NCBI RefSeq assembly: GCF_003260275.1
Contig: NZ_QJHB01000006.1
Location: 186,001 to 250,000, forward strand
Length of the DNA stretch: 64,000 nt
DNA from: Homoserinimonas sp. OAct 916
Lineage (GTDB): Bacteria; Actinomycetota; Actinomycetes; Actinomycetales; Microbacteriaceae
Direction of reading: 5' to 3'
The notes beneath the pieces were generated by a model. It did no database searches. It was not told where the DNA came from and saw nothing but the letters and a program-made list of their open reading frames with translations. This document shows positions 1 to 8,636 of this stretch, piece after piece. Every line of letters begins with the position of its first letter. The first letter of the stretch is position 1. The position numbers and the translations under genes were made by a program.

Positions 1-1329
1 GTCGCCGACGAACTTCTCTGGGTCTTTGGTCGACAGCTCCAGGTAGAAATCGGTCAGCCCGTAGTCACGCAACAGGTTGAGCACGAAGTTGAGCGTCTTG
101 GTCAGCTCCGATTTCATCTGGTCGGTGGTGGTGAAGATGTGCGCATCATCCATGGTCAGTCCGCGCACGCGCGTGAGTCCGTGCACCACCCCCGACTTCT
201 CGTTGCGGTAGACCGTGCCGAATTCGAACATGCGGAGCGGCAAGTCACGGTAGGAGCGTCCGCTGGAGCGATAGATCAGAATGTGGAACGGGCAGTTCAT
301 CGGCTTCAGGTAGTAGTCAGCACCCTGCCGTGTGATCTCACCCTCCTCATTGCGTGCCTCATCGAGGTGCATCGGCGGGAACATCGCGTCGGAGTACCAA
401 CCGAGGTGACCGGACTCCTCGAACAGGTTCGCCTTGGTGATGTGAGGCGTGTAGACGAAGTCGTACCCCTCCTCCTCATGTCGCCGGCGCGAGTAGTCCT
501 CCATCTCGCGGCGGATGATGCCGCCCTTTGGGTGGAAGACGGCGAGTCCCGAACCGATCTCGTCGGGAAAAGAGAATAGGTCGAGTTCAGCGCCGAGTCT
601 GCGATGGTCGCGCTTGGCAGCCTCCTCGAGCCGGGTCTGGTGGGCGCGAAGCTCGTCCTTGGTCGGCCAGGCCGTGCCGTACAGGCGCTGCAACTGTGGA
701 TTCTTCTCCGAGCCACGCCAGTATGCCGCGGCGATGCGAGTGAGCGCGAAACCGTTGCCGATCATTCGCGTATTGGGCAGGTGCGGCCCCCGGCAGAGAT
801 CTTTCCAGACGGTCTCCCCCGACTTGGGGTCGACGTTGTCATAGATGGTCAGCTCGGCGCCGCCGACCTCCACAGACTCGTTGTCGTCGCCGGTGTGACC
901 ACCCTTGAGCCCGATCAGTTCGAGCTTGTAGGGCTCCCCCGCCAGTTCGGCGCGAGCCTCGTCCTCGCTGACCACACGGCGCACGAAGCGTTGGCCCTGG
1001 CGGATGATGCGCGCCATCGCCTTGTCGAAGGCCTTCATGTCCTCGGGGGTGAACGGCTCGGCCACGTCGAAGTCGTAGTAGAAGCCATCGGTGATCGGCG
1101 GGCCGATCCCGAGCTTGGCCTCAGGGTTGATCGATTGCACCGCCTGGGCCGCGACGTGGGCCGCGGAGTGCCTGAGGATGTCCAACCCATCCGGCGAGTC
1201 AATCGTCACCGGTTCGACCTGATCGGTGTCGGTCACAGTGGCCGCCAGATCCGCAAGCTGGCCGTTGACGCGCATGGCGACGATGTTGCGGTCGGCGAAG
1301 ATATCGAATCCGGTCCTATTGCTGCTCAT
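1..1329 (-). CDS. thrS: Threonyl-tRNA synthetase, C-terminus cut by window edge
   Basis: Class II synthetase that charges tRNA-Thr in the cytoplasm. 443 residues are visible; the C-terminal part of the catalytic core and the anticodon-binding domain lie beyond base 1. An N-terminal TGS-like segment (VNGQLADLA) is followed by the editing domain with HSAAH at residues 54-58 and [10 protein letters not shown]. The catalytic core has MNCPFH near residue 343 (zinc-binding Cys) and class II motif 2 ([14 protein letters not shown]). The ATG at 1329 fits the family's N-terminus and has a TATTGT -10-like hexamer 7 nt upstream, so the mRNA may be leaderless. It is divergent from the b561 gene. The identification is secure. 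Confidence 0.97.
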   Translation of the reverse strand, partial: MSSNRTGFDIFADRNIVAMRVNGQLADLAATVTDTDQVEPVTIDSPDGLDILRHSAAHVAAQAVQSINPEAKLGIGPPITDGFYYDFDVAEPFTPEDMKAFDKAMARIIRQGQRFVRRVVSEDEARAELAGEPYKLELIGLKGGHTGDDNESVEVGGAELTIYDNVDPKSGETVWKDLCRGPHLPNTRMIGNGFALTRIAAAYWRGSEKNPQLQRLYGTAWPTKDELRAHQTRLEEAAKRDHRRLGAELDLFSFPDEIGSGLAVFHPKGGIIRREMEDYSRRRHEEEGYDFVYTPHITKANLFEESGHLGWYSDAMFPPMHLDEARNEEGEITRQGADYYLKPMNCPFHILIYRSSGRSYRDLPLRMFEFGTVYRNEKSGVVHGLTRVRGLTMDDAHIFTTTDQMKSELTKTLNFVLNLLRDYGLTDFYLELSTKDPEKFVGD

Positions 1330-1336
1330 TCAATCA

Positions 1337-1342
1337 ACAATA
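1337..1342 (-). promoter_or_regulatory. Candidate -10 box of leaderless thrS
   Basis: On the minus strand the hexamer reads TATTGT and lies 7 nt before the thrS ATG, the spacing seen at about ten other genes here. No good -35 is visible. It is a weak match. Confidence 0.35.
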
Positions 1343-1486
1343 GCGGCGCGGCATCCGCAGTTCAGGTTCGCTGCCACCGGCCGGTGGCGGATGTTCACGT
1401 CGCCACAGATATTCGTGCGGCGCGCCGCCGCAGAAAACTCATTCGGTCCCGGATTCGTGGCTCTGATCAGGTGACCGAGGCGTGAC

Positions 1487-1501
1487 TACTACATTGTGTA
1501 G
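1487..1501. promoter_or_regulatory. Operator-like dyad upstream of the b561/Moco gene
   Basis: TACTACA-TTG-TGTAG contains a perfect 5-bp inverted repeat (CTACA/TGTAG) around a 3-bp centre. It lies 26 bp before the first possible ATG (1527) and 77 bp before the preferred start (1578). CTACA/TGTAG half-sites resemble operators of BlaI/CopY-family winged-helix repressors. No such regulator gene is in the window, so the regulator is a guess. Confidence 0.45.
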
Positions 1502-1577
1502 AAAAGATCTCTCCCGATCTGCTTGAATGGGAGCGCACCATCTTCATCCGGTCACCCCTCTACAGATACAGGCGAAC

Positions 1578-3098
1578 ATGGAAAACCTCGATTTCCCGTT
1601 ATGGTTGCGGGCGACGCACCTCATCAACTTCGTGCTCATCGGCATGCTTCTGCGCTCAGGCTGGGAGATGCTCTCGTCGCTGCCGCGCCTCTGGTGGCGG
1701 AACGACTGCGCTCCCGGCACAGAATGGTTGCGCTTCACCAGGCGCAAGCTGCCCAAGGAGGAGGGTGTCTATACCTCGCTCATGGACGAGCGATCACTTT
1801 CGCCGCTCATCGGGTTGCCCGGTCGCGAGAACATCGGGCTCGGGCGCCACTGGCACGGCCTGTCCGTCATGTTGTGGGTGCTCAATGGTTTTGTTTATGT
1901 GATCCTGCTCTTCGCCACCGGGTTGTGGCAACGCATCATCCCGACCTCGTGGGATGTGATCCCCAAGGCCTGGGACTCATTCGTCATCTATGCCGGGTTC
2001 GGTGTTCCGTCGATCGAACACTTTCAGCCGTATGACGCGCTCCAGATGATCGGGTACACCTTCGTCATCTTCATCCTCGCGCCATTCATGATCGCCAGCG
2101 GCATTGCCATGGCGCCGGCCATTCGAAGCCGTTACCCGTGGTACGTGAAGCTCTTCGGCGGCCACCAGGGCGCACGTTCGTTGCACTTCATCGCGATGGT
2201 GCTGATGAGCGGGTTCATTGTCATGCACGTCAGCCTGGTCTTCCTGGTGCACCGGGAGTACAACGTCGTGCACATGGTCTTCGGCGACGTGGACACTGCG
2301 CGTTACGCCCAGGCACTCGTCATCATGCTGGCGACCATCGTTGCCGTGCTCGTGTTCTGGATCGGGCTGAGCTACTGGACTCTCGCCGACCGGCCGCGCG
2401 CGCACCGTCTGCTGGTGCCCGCCACCGAGATCGGCCGCAAGATCTTCCTCAACTGGATGCGTCCGCGCAACGCCGAGCAGTCCACCTACACGGACAAGGA
2501 CATCTCCGAGTTCCACTGGACCAATGGCCTGCCTCCGACCGAGGAGGAGTCCCCCGAGTGGATTGCCGCTCGCGAGAACGGCTGGGATGGCTACACCATC
2601 ACGCTTGCGGACGACATCAACGGAACGACCAAGGTACTCACGATGGACGACATCCGGAAGTTGCCACAGACCTCGTACATCGCCACCCACACCTGCATGC
2701 AGGGTTGGTCGGCGACGTCGAGGTGGACCGGTGTTCGCCTGTCGGATCTGCTCGCCGAGCTCGGCCCCAGGCCTGAGGGCGCCAACTATGTACTCGTCGA
2801 TTCGTATGGACTCGCGCAGAAGATGATCGACAACCGACCACGTGAACCGTTCTATGCTGCGTTCGATATCGAGACTGCGGCTGAGGACGACTCGATTCTC
2901 GCGTATGAGCGCAACGGGAAGCCGCTGGAACTGTACCTGGGGGCTCCGGCACGTGTCAGGGTCGAGTCGAATCACGGCTACAAGATGGTCAAGTGGGTGC
3001 GCTCGATCAGGTACGTGGCCGACTACGCCGACCACGGTGACGGTCGTGGTGGCACGCGCGAAGACTCTGCCCTGCAGGCCTTCAACGGTAGGATCTGA
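1578..3098 (+). CDS. Cytochrome b561 / molybdopterin-dependent oxidoreductase fusion
   Basis: Membrane redox protein of about 506 residues. The N-terminal half is a cytochrome b561-like unit with membrane helices and candidate haem histidines (RATHLI, RHWHGL, LHFIAM, MHVSLV). The C-terminal half is a sulfite-oxidase-type molybdopterin domain with THTCMQGWSA, in which Cys373 is the expected Mo-ligating residue, and a final VRVESNHGYKMVKW segment. Such fusions probably pass electrons between the Mo centre and the quinone pool; the substrate is unknown. ATG 1527 would add 17 residues rich in rare codons (CTA, ATA) and has no ribosome site, so ATG 1578 is preferred. A small gene follows after 3 bp, and a terminator then closes the unit. 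Confidence 0.85.
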   Translation: MENLDFPLWLRATHLINFVLIGMLLRSGWEMLSSLPRLWWRNDCAPGTEWLRFTRRKLPKEEGVYTSLMDERSLSPLIGLPGRENIGLGRHWHGLSVMLWVLNGFVYVILLFATGLWQRIIPTSWDVIPKAWDSFVIYAGFGVPSIEHFQPYDALQMIGYTFVIFILAPFMIASGIAMAPAIRSRYPWYVKLFGGHQGARSLHFIAMVLMSGFIVMHVSLVFLVHREYNVVHMVFGDVDTARYAQALVIMLATIVAVLVFWIGLSYWTLADRPRAHRLLVPATEIGRKIFLNWMRPRNAEQSTYTDKDISEFHWTNGLPPTEEESPEWIAARENGWDGYTITLADDINGTTKVLTMDDIRKLPQTSYIATHTCMQGWSATSRWTGVRLSDLLAELGPRPEGANYVLVDSYGLAQKMIDNRPREPFYAAFDIETAAEDDSILAYERNGKPLELYLGAPARVRVESNHGYKMVKWVRSIRYVADYADHGDGRGGTREDSALQAFNGRI

Positions 3099-3101
3099 GC
3101 C

Positions 3102-3350
3102 ATGACAGACAGCCACATCACCTCAACGACGCTTCGTGTCGCAGGGGTGCGAACCGATCATGAAGTCATCCGCGCGCTCCAGGCCCTGTACAACGTGTTT
3201 GCCGAACTGGGGCTCGGACAGGCGACCTTTGAGGTCACGCACGCCGGGCCGGCCGAACTGTTCATCAAGCACATGGACACGGTCACGGTGGACGTCGCCG
3301 CGATCAATGCGGCGTTGGCTTCGGCTGGCGACTTCCGCGTGGTCGACTGA
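3102..3350 (+). CDS. Small HMA-fold-like protein of unknown function
   Basis: 82-residue soluble protein starting 3 bp after the b561/Moco stop, so almost certainly co-transcribed and possibly translationally coupled. The pattern (TTLRVAGVRT, helix, ATFEVTHAGP, ELFIKHM, VDVAAINAALASAG, FRVVD) resembles the beta-alpha-beta-beta-alpha-beta fold of heavy-metal-associated domains, but there is no CXXC metal motif and no cysteine at all. A role in maturation or function of the oxidoreductase is inferred only from position. I do not recognise a named family. Confidence 0.7.
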   Translation: MTDSHITSTTLRVAGVRTDHEVIRALQALYNVFAELGLGQATFEVTHAGPAELFIKHMDTVTVDVAAINAALASAGDFRVVD

Positions 3351-3362
3351 ATCAACGATACT

Positions 3363-3410
3363 GGCTCGGGCCGGCCACCTTCGGGTGGCTGGCCTGAGCC
3401 ATTTTTGTTT
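3363..3410 (+). terminator. Rho-independent terminator of the b561/Moco operon
   Basis: A stem begins GGCTCGGGCCGGCCACC and closes with GGGTGGCTGGCCTGAGCC around a TTC loop, followed by ATTTTTGTTT. It starts 12 bp after the small gene's stop codon. Confidence 0.9.
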
Positions 3411-3680
3411 GAGCCACTGCTTCGGCCGGTGCTGTAACGAAAGAGGACACGATCCCGGTCGCGGCGATGGCGTTCATGCAATACGCGAGCTACTTTCGAG
3501 CGATTGTCCAGTCACGGAGGAATGAGTTCCCCGGGCCCACGTCATTGGAGTCTGGCGCGCCACTCGGAACGCTTTGCCCCGGTCTGAACAGGGGCGATGT
3601 GTTCCAACAGGCGCTGCGTGCGTTGAGCAGCAGCCGGGATCATCAAAAGGCCATTTCGAAGGTCATTGCTGTGGCCCTCT
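3411..3680. other. Intergenic stretch with no supported gene
   Basis: Between the plus-strand terminator and the minus-strand tRNA terminator no reading frame has a convincing start, ribosome site or family resemblance. An 85-codon frame (3467-3724) runs into the tRNA terminator and is not believed. Confidence 0.6.
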
Positions 3681-3721
3681 ATAAAACAAAAGCACCGCCA
3701 GACTTGAGAGTCCGCGGTGCT
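3681..3721 (-). terminator. Rho-independent terminator of the tRNA cluster
   Basis: On the minus strand, AGCACCGC pairs with GCGGTGCT around an inner GACT/AGTC stem and is followed by TTTGTTTTAT. It lies 5 bp after the tRNA-Val(GAC) gene, so it ends the Gly-Cys-Val tRNA transcript. Confidence 0.9.
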
Positions 3722-3725
3722 TGAG

Positions 3726-3797
3726 TGGGCGATACTGGGATCGAACCAGTGACCTCTTCCGTGTCAGGGAAGCGCGCTACCGCTGCGCCAATCGCCC
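3726..3797 (-). tRNA. tRNA-Val (anticodon GAC)
   Basis: The 72-nt cloverleaf has acceptor GGGCGAT/ATCGCCC with discriminator A, an anticodon arm CTTCC-CTGACAC-GGAAG giving GAC, and a T-arm with GGTTCGATCCC. CCA is not encoded. It is the last of three minus-strand tRNA genes. Confidence 0.95.
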
Positions 3798-3828
3798 ATA
3801 CCTCGTCCGAGTTTCCCCGGCCAGGTGG

Positions 3829-3899
3829 AGGTGGAGACGGGATTTGAACCCGCGTATACGGCTTTGCAGGCCGCTGCCTCGCCTCTCGGCCACTCCACC
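3829..3899 (-). tRNA. tRNA-Cys (anticodon GCA)
   Basis: The 71-nt cloverleaf has acceptor GGTGGAG/CTCCACC, discriminator U as usual for tRNA-Cys, and anticodon loop CTGCAAA. CCA follows in the DNA at 3826-3828. It sits between the Gly and Val tRNA genes. Confidence 0.95.
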
Positions 3900-3962
3900 G
3901 TGTCTCATACTCGTATTACTTTTGAGCGTTTGTGTTCTGGTGGCGAAACCAGAACATACTCG

Positions 3963-4034
3963 AGCGGATGACGAGATTCGAACTCGCGACCCTCACCTTG
4001 GCAAGGTGATGCGCTACCACTGCGCCACATCCGC
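3963..4034 (-). tRNA. tRNA-Gly (anticodon GCC)
   Basis: The 72-nt cloverleaf has acceptor GCGGATG/CATCCGC, discriminator U and anticodon arm TCACC-TTGCCAA-GGTGA. It is the first gene of the minus-strand tRNA cluster, directly behind a good promoter. Confidence 0.95.
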
Positions 4035-4061
4035 ATTGCTCGCGTTTTTGCGTGCTTAGTG

Positions 4062-4091
4062 ACTCTAGTCGATGCGGGACCATATTTTCAA
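4062..4091 (-). promoter_or_regulatory. Promoter of the tRNA-Gly/Cys/Val cluster
   Basis: On the minus strand: TTGAAA (4091-4086), an 18-bp spacer and TAGAGT (4067-4062). It lies 27 bp ahead of the tRNA-Gly gene and is one of the few sites here with both hexamers recognisable. Confidence 0.7.
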
Positions 4092-4216
4092 ACGCACGAT
4101 TCCAGACGGTGTGTCGCCCCGGTTTTCGGGGGTGGCCAACAGGGCCGCAAGATTCGACTAAGATCGTAAACCGTGGCTCGCGCGCGCTCTATGAGGGCAT
4201 CCGGGCGGGCCGCACA

Positions 4217-4289
4217 GGGCGATTGGCGCAGTTGGTAGCGCGCTTCCTTCACACGGAAGAGGTCATCGGTTCGAGTCCGGTATCGCCCA
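4217..4289 (+). tRNA. tRNA-Val (anticodon CAC)
   Basis: The 73-nt cloverleaf has acceptor GGGCGAT/ATCGCCC, discriminator A and anticodon arm CTTCC-TTCACAC-GGAAG giving CAC. CCA is encoded at 4290-4292. It is closely related to the Val(GAC) gene on the other strand 0.5 kb away, which suggests a local duplication and inversion. Confidence 0.95.
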
Positions 4290-4398
4290 CCACTCAGGAG
4301 TTCTTGTCACGCTTCGATCTACATTGGCGCCCGATCTCGTGACGTGTGGATACTGCGGGTCCACCCGTGACCACTCCCCACCGATGTCGCACAAAGCG

Positions 4399-4427
4399 TT
4401 GACTCCCCCAACCGCCGGTGGTAGCGT
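4399..4427 (+). promoter_or_regulatory. Probable urease operon promoter
   Basis: TTGACT (4399-4404), a 17-bp spacer and TAGCGT (4422-4427). It would give a leader of about 100 nt before ureA. A small dyad TTTCC-GATGAT-GGAAA (4439-4454) sits just past the expected start point. Confidence 0.6.
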
Positions 4428-4534
4428 CAGCACCAGCATTTCCGATGATGGAAAGATACGAATCACCTGATCAATAACGCTTTCCCGAGGCATCACGCCC
4501 CGCTCGTTTGCAGCATTCGCTTGGGAGAACTTCC

Positions 4535-4837
4535 ATGTTTTTGAGCATGCACGAACAAGAACGTCTCATGGTCTACGCGGCTGGAAAGCTCGCGCTTGAA
4601 CGCAAGGAACGCGGCCTCAAGCTGAACCTCCCGGAAGCCACGGCCTTCATCGCCGCCTATCTCCTTGAGGGAGCCCGCGACGGCAAGTCGGTCGCAGACC
4701 TCATGGAGGCTGGCAGACACGTGCTCGGCCGCCACGATGTGATGGAGGGGGTGCCTGAGATGCTCGCCCAGGTGCAGATCGAGGCGACTTTCCCCGACGG
4801 AACAAAGCTCGTCACGGTGACGGAGCCCCTGCAATGA
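4535..4837 (+). CDS. ureA: Urease gamma subunit
   Basis: The smallest structural subunit of nickel urease, which hydrolyses urea to ammonia and carbamate in the cytoplasm. ATG 4535 gives exactly the usual 100 residues ([13 protein letters not shown]...), with a GGGAGA ribosome site; an in-frame ATG at 4508 would add nine atypical residues. Conserved segments include [25 protein letters not shown] and [10 protein letters not shown]. The stop overlaps the ureB start as ATGA, so the two subunits are translationally coupled. First gene of the ureABCFDG operon. Confidence 0.96.
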   Translation: MFLSMHEQERLMVYAAGKLALERKERGLKLNLPEATAFIAAYLLEGARDGKSVADLMEAGRHVLGRHDVMEGVPEMLAQVQIEATFPDGTKLVTVTEPLQ

Positions 4838-5379
4838 CCAAGACTCCGAATCCATTCGAGAATTCGGAGCCGATTCCGGCTGATCCGTCGGCCCCGCTCC
4901 ACGCTTCGGATGATCCCGGTCGTGACTATCCAGATGCCACGCCCACCCGCCACGGCACCCTGCAGTCGTCGGGCGTCAGCGGCCCGAGCGAGCCACGACG
5001 AGCCGGCACCGGAGAACGTCAGGCGCCGCGCCGCGAATCGGCGAACCGGCTCGGCGATTCAGACCCGATCATCCCGGGCGAAGTGCTGTATGGCCAGGAC
5101 GACATCGAAATCAACGCCGGCCTCGAGGTCACGACGCTGCGTGTCGTCAATGGTGCGGATCGGCCGATACAGGTCGGTTCGCACTTCCATTTCGCCGAGG
5201 TGAATGCCGCGTTGGAGTTCGACCGGGCAGGTGCGTGGGGCCAGCGCCTCAACGTGCTTTCCGGCGGTTCACTGCGTTTTGAACCGGGTGCCGTCGAAGA
5301 GGTCGAGCTCGTGCCCATTCAAGGCAAGCGAATCGTCCCCGGCCTGCGCGGACTATGTGGAGGAAACCTCGATGGCTAA
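4834..5379 (+). CDS. ureB: Urease beta subunit with long N-terminal extension
   Basis: Structural beta subunit of urease. Residues 78-181 are the normal domain, beginning [18 protein letters not shown] and including [15 protein letters not shown] and [14 protein letters not shown]. It is preceded by about 77 residues of low-complexity sequence rich in Pro, Ser, Arg and Gly. Typical UreB is about 100 residues and starts at the (M)IPGE segment. No ATG, GTG or TTG lies near that point, and the ATG at 4834 overlaps the ureA stop, so the extension is probably translated. The gene overlaps ureC by 8 bp. Confidence 0.93.
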   Translation: MTKTPNPFENSEPIPADPSAPLHASDDPGRDYPDATPTRHGTLQSSGVSGPSEPRRAGTGERQAPRRESANRLGDSDPIIPGEVLYGQDDIEINAGLEVTTLRVVNGADRPIQVGSHFHFAEVNAALEFDRAGAWGQRLNVLSGGSLRFEPGAVEEVELVPIQGKRIVPGLRGLCGGNLDG

Positions 5380-7081
5380 GATCTCGCGCTCCGAGTACGT
5401 CGCCTCCTACGGGCCGACGACCGGTGACCGCATCCGTCTCGCCGACACCAACCTGGTCATCGAAGTGGAGGAGGATCGGTGCGTCGGCGGGGACGAGTCC
5501 GTCTTCGGCGGCGGCAAGTCGATCCGCGAGTCGATGGGGCAATCCCGCGCGACCCGCGCCGAAGGCACCCCCGATCTCGTCATCACCGGCGCGGTCGTGC
5601 TGGACCACTGGGGGATCATCAAGGCGGACATCGGCATTCGGGACGGCCGCATCACCGCCCTCGGCAAGTCCGGCAACCCGGACACCATGAACGGCGTGCA
5701 TCCCGACCTCAGGATCGGCCCGTCGACAGAGATCATGTCCGGCAACGGGCTCATCCTCACCGCAGGCGCGGTCGACACCCACGTGCATTTTGTGGGACCC
5801 CAGATGCTGCAACTCGCGCTCGCCTCGGGAACCACCACCGTTGTCGGCGGCGGCACCGGCCCGACGGAGGGGTCGAAGGCGACGCTCACCACACCGGGTT
5901 CCTGGTGGATGGCTCGGATGCTGGAGGGCTTCGAGCCCTGGCCCGTCAACGTGCTGTTCCTGGGCCGGGGCAACACGGTTTCACACGAAGCCCTGTGGGA
6001 ACAACTGCGTGGGGGTGTCGGCGGGTTCAAGGTGCACGAGGACTGGGGCGCGACCCCGGCCGTGATCGACGCCGCCCTCCAGGTGGCCGATGACTCAGGC
6101 GTTCAGGTTGCCATCCACTCTGACACGCTCAACGAGGCCGGCTTTGTCGAGGACATGCTGCGCGCAGTGAATGGGCGCACCTTTCACTCCTTCCACACGG
6201 AGGGGGCCGGTGGGGGCCACGCCCCGGACATCATTCGGATCGCCGGCGAACCCAACGTACTTCCCGCGTCCACAAACCCAACGCGGCCATTCACGAAGAA
6301 CACAATCGACGAGCACCTCGACATGGTGATGGTGGCCCACCACCTCAACCCGCGAGTGCCCAACGACCTGGCATTCGCGGAAAGCCGGGTGCGCGCCGGC
6401 ACCATCGCGGCCGAAGATGTCTTGCAGGACCTCGGGGCGATCTCGATCATGTCCTCCGACGCCCAGGCAATGGGTCGCATCGGGGAGGTGATCCTGCGCA
6501 CCTGGCAGACCGCGCACCAGATGAAGAAGATCCGCGGGTCCGCCCCTGGTGACGGCCATGCCGACAACAACCGTGCACGTCGCTACGTGGCCAAGTACAC
6601 GATCTGCCCGGCCATCGCCCACGGGCTGGAGAAGCACATCGGCTCGGTCGAGGTCGGCAAAATGGCAGACCTCGTGCTATGGCAACCCGCACTCTTCGGG
6701 GTTCGCCCCACTGTGGTGTTCAAAGGCGGAGTCGCGGCCACAGCCGCGTTGGGCGACCCCAACGCATCCATTCCCACTCCGCAACCGGTGCTGGAACGCA
6801 CCGGTTTCAGCGTCAACACCCCGGCCGCGGCCGCCACCAGCGTCGCATTCGTCTCGCAGGCGGCGATCGACGATCACCTGGCCGACCGGCTGAACATCGC
6901 ACGCCCTCTGGTCGCGATCGAGAATTGCCGCGGCCGCACGAAAGCGGACCTGCCGGAGAACTCCGCCCTCCCCCACATCGAGGTCGACCCGAACAGCTAC
7001 GCGGTGACCGTCGACGGTGAACTCATCGATCACGAGCCAGCCGAAGAGCTGCCGATGGCGCAACGCTACTTCCTCTTCTAG
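5372..7081 (+). CDS. ureC: Urease alpha (catalytic) subunit
   Basis: Catalytic subunit, 569 residues, normal length. Nickel ligands and active-site residues are present: His137 and His139 (DTHVHF), carbamylated Lys220 ([10 protein letters not shown]), the HSDTLNE and [10 protein letters not shown] histidines, His323 and Asp363 (SSDAQAMGR). Start: ATG 5372 behind a GGAGG site inside the end of ureB. The odd feature is the mobile flap. The usual MVCHHL motif reads MVAHHL, so the flap cysteine (Cys319 of Klebsiella urease) is Ala322, encoded by GCC. The enzyme should still be active but less sensitive to thiol reagents. Confidence 0.97.
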   Translation: MAKISRSEYVASYGPTTGDRIRLADTNLVIEVEEDRCVGGDESVFGGGKSIRESMGQSRATRAEGTPDLVITGAVVLDHWGIIKADIGIRDGRITALGKSGNPDTMNGVHPDLRIGPSTEIMSGNGLILTAGAVDTHVHFVGPQMLQLALASGTTTVVGGGTGPTEGSKATLTTPGSWWMARMLEGFEPWPVNVLFLGRGNTVSHEALWEQLRGGVGGFKVHEDWGATPAVIDAALQVADDSGVQVAIHSDTLNEAGFVEDMLRAVNGRTFHSFHTEGAGGGHAPDIIRIAGEPNVLPASTNPTRPFTKNTIDEHLDMVMVAHHLNPRVPNDLAFAESRVRAGTIAAEDVLQDLGAISIMSSDAQAMGRIGEVILRTWQTAHQMKKIRGSAPGDGHADNNRARRYVAKYTICPAIAHGLEKHIGSVEVGKMADLVLWQPALFGVRPTVVFKGGVAATAALGDPNASIPTPQPVLERTGFSVNTPAAAATSVAFVSQAAIDDHLADRLNIARPLVAIENCRGRTKADLPENSALPHIEVDPNSYAVTVDGELIDHEPAEELPMAQRYFLF

Positions 7082-7097
7082 GCAACGCGGTATTCCG

Positions 7098-7769
7098 ATG
7101 ACCCCCAACGCGGCCCTTCTCCTTCTCGCGGATGGGCGCCTGCCCGCTGGCGGATACGCCCATTCGGGCGGCTTCGAACCGACGGCGCGCCTCCAGGGGC
7201 TCAATGATGCGGCCGCCCTTGAGGACTTTCTGGAGGGCAGGGTCACCACGTCCGGTTTCGTCGCCGCCGCATTCGCGGCGGCCGCCTGCGCGGCAGCGCA
7301 CGCAGGCAACATCGGGCGACTGGGCCAGCTCGACCCCGAACTCGACGCCCGCATGCCCTCCCCCGCCGTGCGTGCCGTCTCGCGCGCACTCGGGCGCCAG
7401 CTCCTACGGGTGATCACCCGCATCCACCCGCATCCCGTCCTCGCGACGCTCGACCCTCACGCTCATCAGCCAACCGTCTTCGGGGCCGCCGCTGCGAGCT
7501 TCGATCTGAGCCCGCAGGACGCGGCACTCGCGGTGCTGCACGAGACGATCACCGGCCCGGCCTCAGCTGCTGTGAAAGTGCTCAGCCTCGACCCATACGA
7601 GGTGCACTCTGCGTTGGCGCGCCTGACCGGGCTGCTCGATGAGCTCGCTGTGCGTGCCGCGGCACACGCCCTGGACGACCCGGACCAGCTGCCCGCAGAC
7701 GCATCTCCGCTGCTCGACATCGCCGCCGAACATCATCGTAGTTGGGACGTGCGTCTCTTTGCCTCCTGA
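7098..7769 (+). CDS. ureF: Urease accessory protein UreF
   Basis: Nickel-insertion chaperone that works with UreD and the GTPase UreG. 223 residues from ATG 7098, 16 bp after ureC. The N-terminus LLLLADGRLPAGGYAHSGGFE matches the UreF signature (resembling sDSxFPxGgfshSxGLE). The protein is mostly helical and Ala-rich. A longer frame reaching back into ureC is not needed. It is followed directly by ureD; no ureE lies between or near them. Confidence 0.92.
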   Translation: MTPNAALLLLADGRLPAGGYAHSGGFEPTARLQGLNDAAALEDFLEGRVTTSGFVAAAFAAAACAAAHAGNIGRLGQLDPELDARMPSPAVRAVSRALGRQLLRVITRIHPHPVLATLDPHAHQPTVFGAAAASFDLSPQDAALAVLHETITGPASAAVKVLSLDPYEVHSALARLTGLLDELAVRAAAHALDDPDQLPADASPLLDIAAEHHRSWDVRLFAS

Positions 7770-7794
7770 ATCTGCGGTCACGCACCCGGGTGCG

Positions 7795-8613
7795 ATGTCC
7801 GCTCGGGCATCGCTGACGACCGAGCACACCATCGATCGCGCCGGCCGGGGCGTGAGCCGGGTGTACGGGCTCCGCTCCCAGGCACCACTCGTGCTTCGAC
7901 CCACCCATCCCAAGAGCGCCGAACCGTTCACGCGGCACGCCACGAACGTCGCACGCGTCTCGTTGACGTCTGGTGCCGCAGGTCCGCTCGGCGGCGATCA
8001 CTTCGAGCTTGAGGTTCGCGTGGGGCGCGGAAGCACACTGGTGCTCAATGAGGTGTCCGCCACCCTGCTGCTGCCCGGAGCCCGCGGCGGGCTCTCCCAG
8101 ATGCGGATCACGATCACGGTGGAGGACGACGCGACTCTCGTGTGGCTTCCCGAGCCGGTGATAGCGGCCGAACACTGCAATCACGTGCAGGACATCGATG
8201 TGGCGCTCGGTACGAGTTCGCGCCTGCTGATGCGTGATGAACTGCAGCTCGGGCGCCACCGGGAGCCGCCCGGCAACCTCACCCAGCGCATCCGGGTCAG
8301 GCGAGTCGGACGCCCTCTCTTTCAGCAGCAGCTCACCGTCGGCCCCGCGACGCCGAAGTGGCGGAGTTCCGCGGTCGGCGGTGGTCACAAGTCCCTCGGA
8401 ACGGTGCTGGTCGTGGATCCCGACTGGGGCGGTGACCCGCCGTCGGCTCGCATACTCGCACACGGCGCAGCCATGTTTCCGCTAGCCGGACCGGCGGTGC
8501 TGATCAGCGCGCTCGCCGACGACACTCTGACGACTCGGCGGCTCCTCGATCGAGGGGTGGCCCATCTCGGAGACCCCTGGGCGAGCGAAGCAGCTGCCGC
8601 ACCATCTGCCTGA
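7795..8613 (+). CDS. ureD: Urease accessory protein UreD/UreH
   Basis: Scaffold protein that binds urease apoprotein and recruits UreF and UreG for nickel loading. About 272 residues. Family features include an all-beta core with [32 protein letters not shown] and [15 protein letters not shown] 7795, 25 bp after the ureF stop, is the best start, although no strong ribosome site is visible and the frame is open further upstream, so the exact N-terminus is uncertain. It lies between ureF and ureG in the operon. Confidence 0.9.
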   Translation: MSARASLTTEHTIDRAGRGVSRVYGLRSQAPLVLRPTHPKSAEPFTRHATNVARVSLTSGAAGPLGGDHFELEVRVGRGSTLVLNEVSATLLLPGARGGLSQMRITITVEDDATLVWLPEPVIAAEHCNHVQDIDVALGTSSRLLMRDELQLGRHREPPGNLTQRIRVRRVGRPLFQQQLTVGPATPKWRSSAVGGGHKSLGTVLVVDPDWGGDPPSARILAHGAAMFPLAGPAVLISALADDTLTTRRLLDRGVAHLGDPWASEAAAAPSA

Positions 8614-8636
8614 ATCATCGAAAGAAGGAGCACACC

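Noticed and set aside
604-1485. 293-codon plus-strand frame
   Set aside because: Antisense to thrS, no ribosome site, no family resemblance; a GC-rich shadow frame.
3467-3724. 85-codon plus-strand frame
   Set aside because: Runs through the tRNA terminator and has no supporting signal.
3726-4292. tRNA genes as an integration site with att repeats
   Set aside because: No integrase, no partial tRNA copy and no compositional change nearby.
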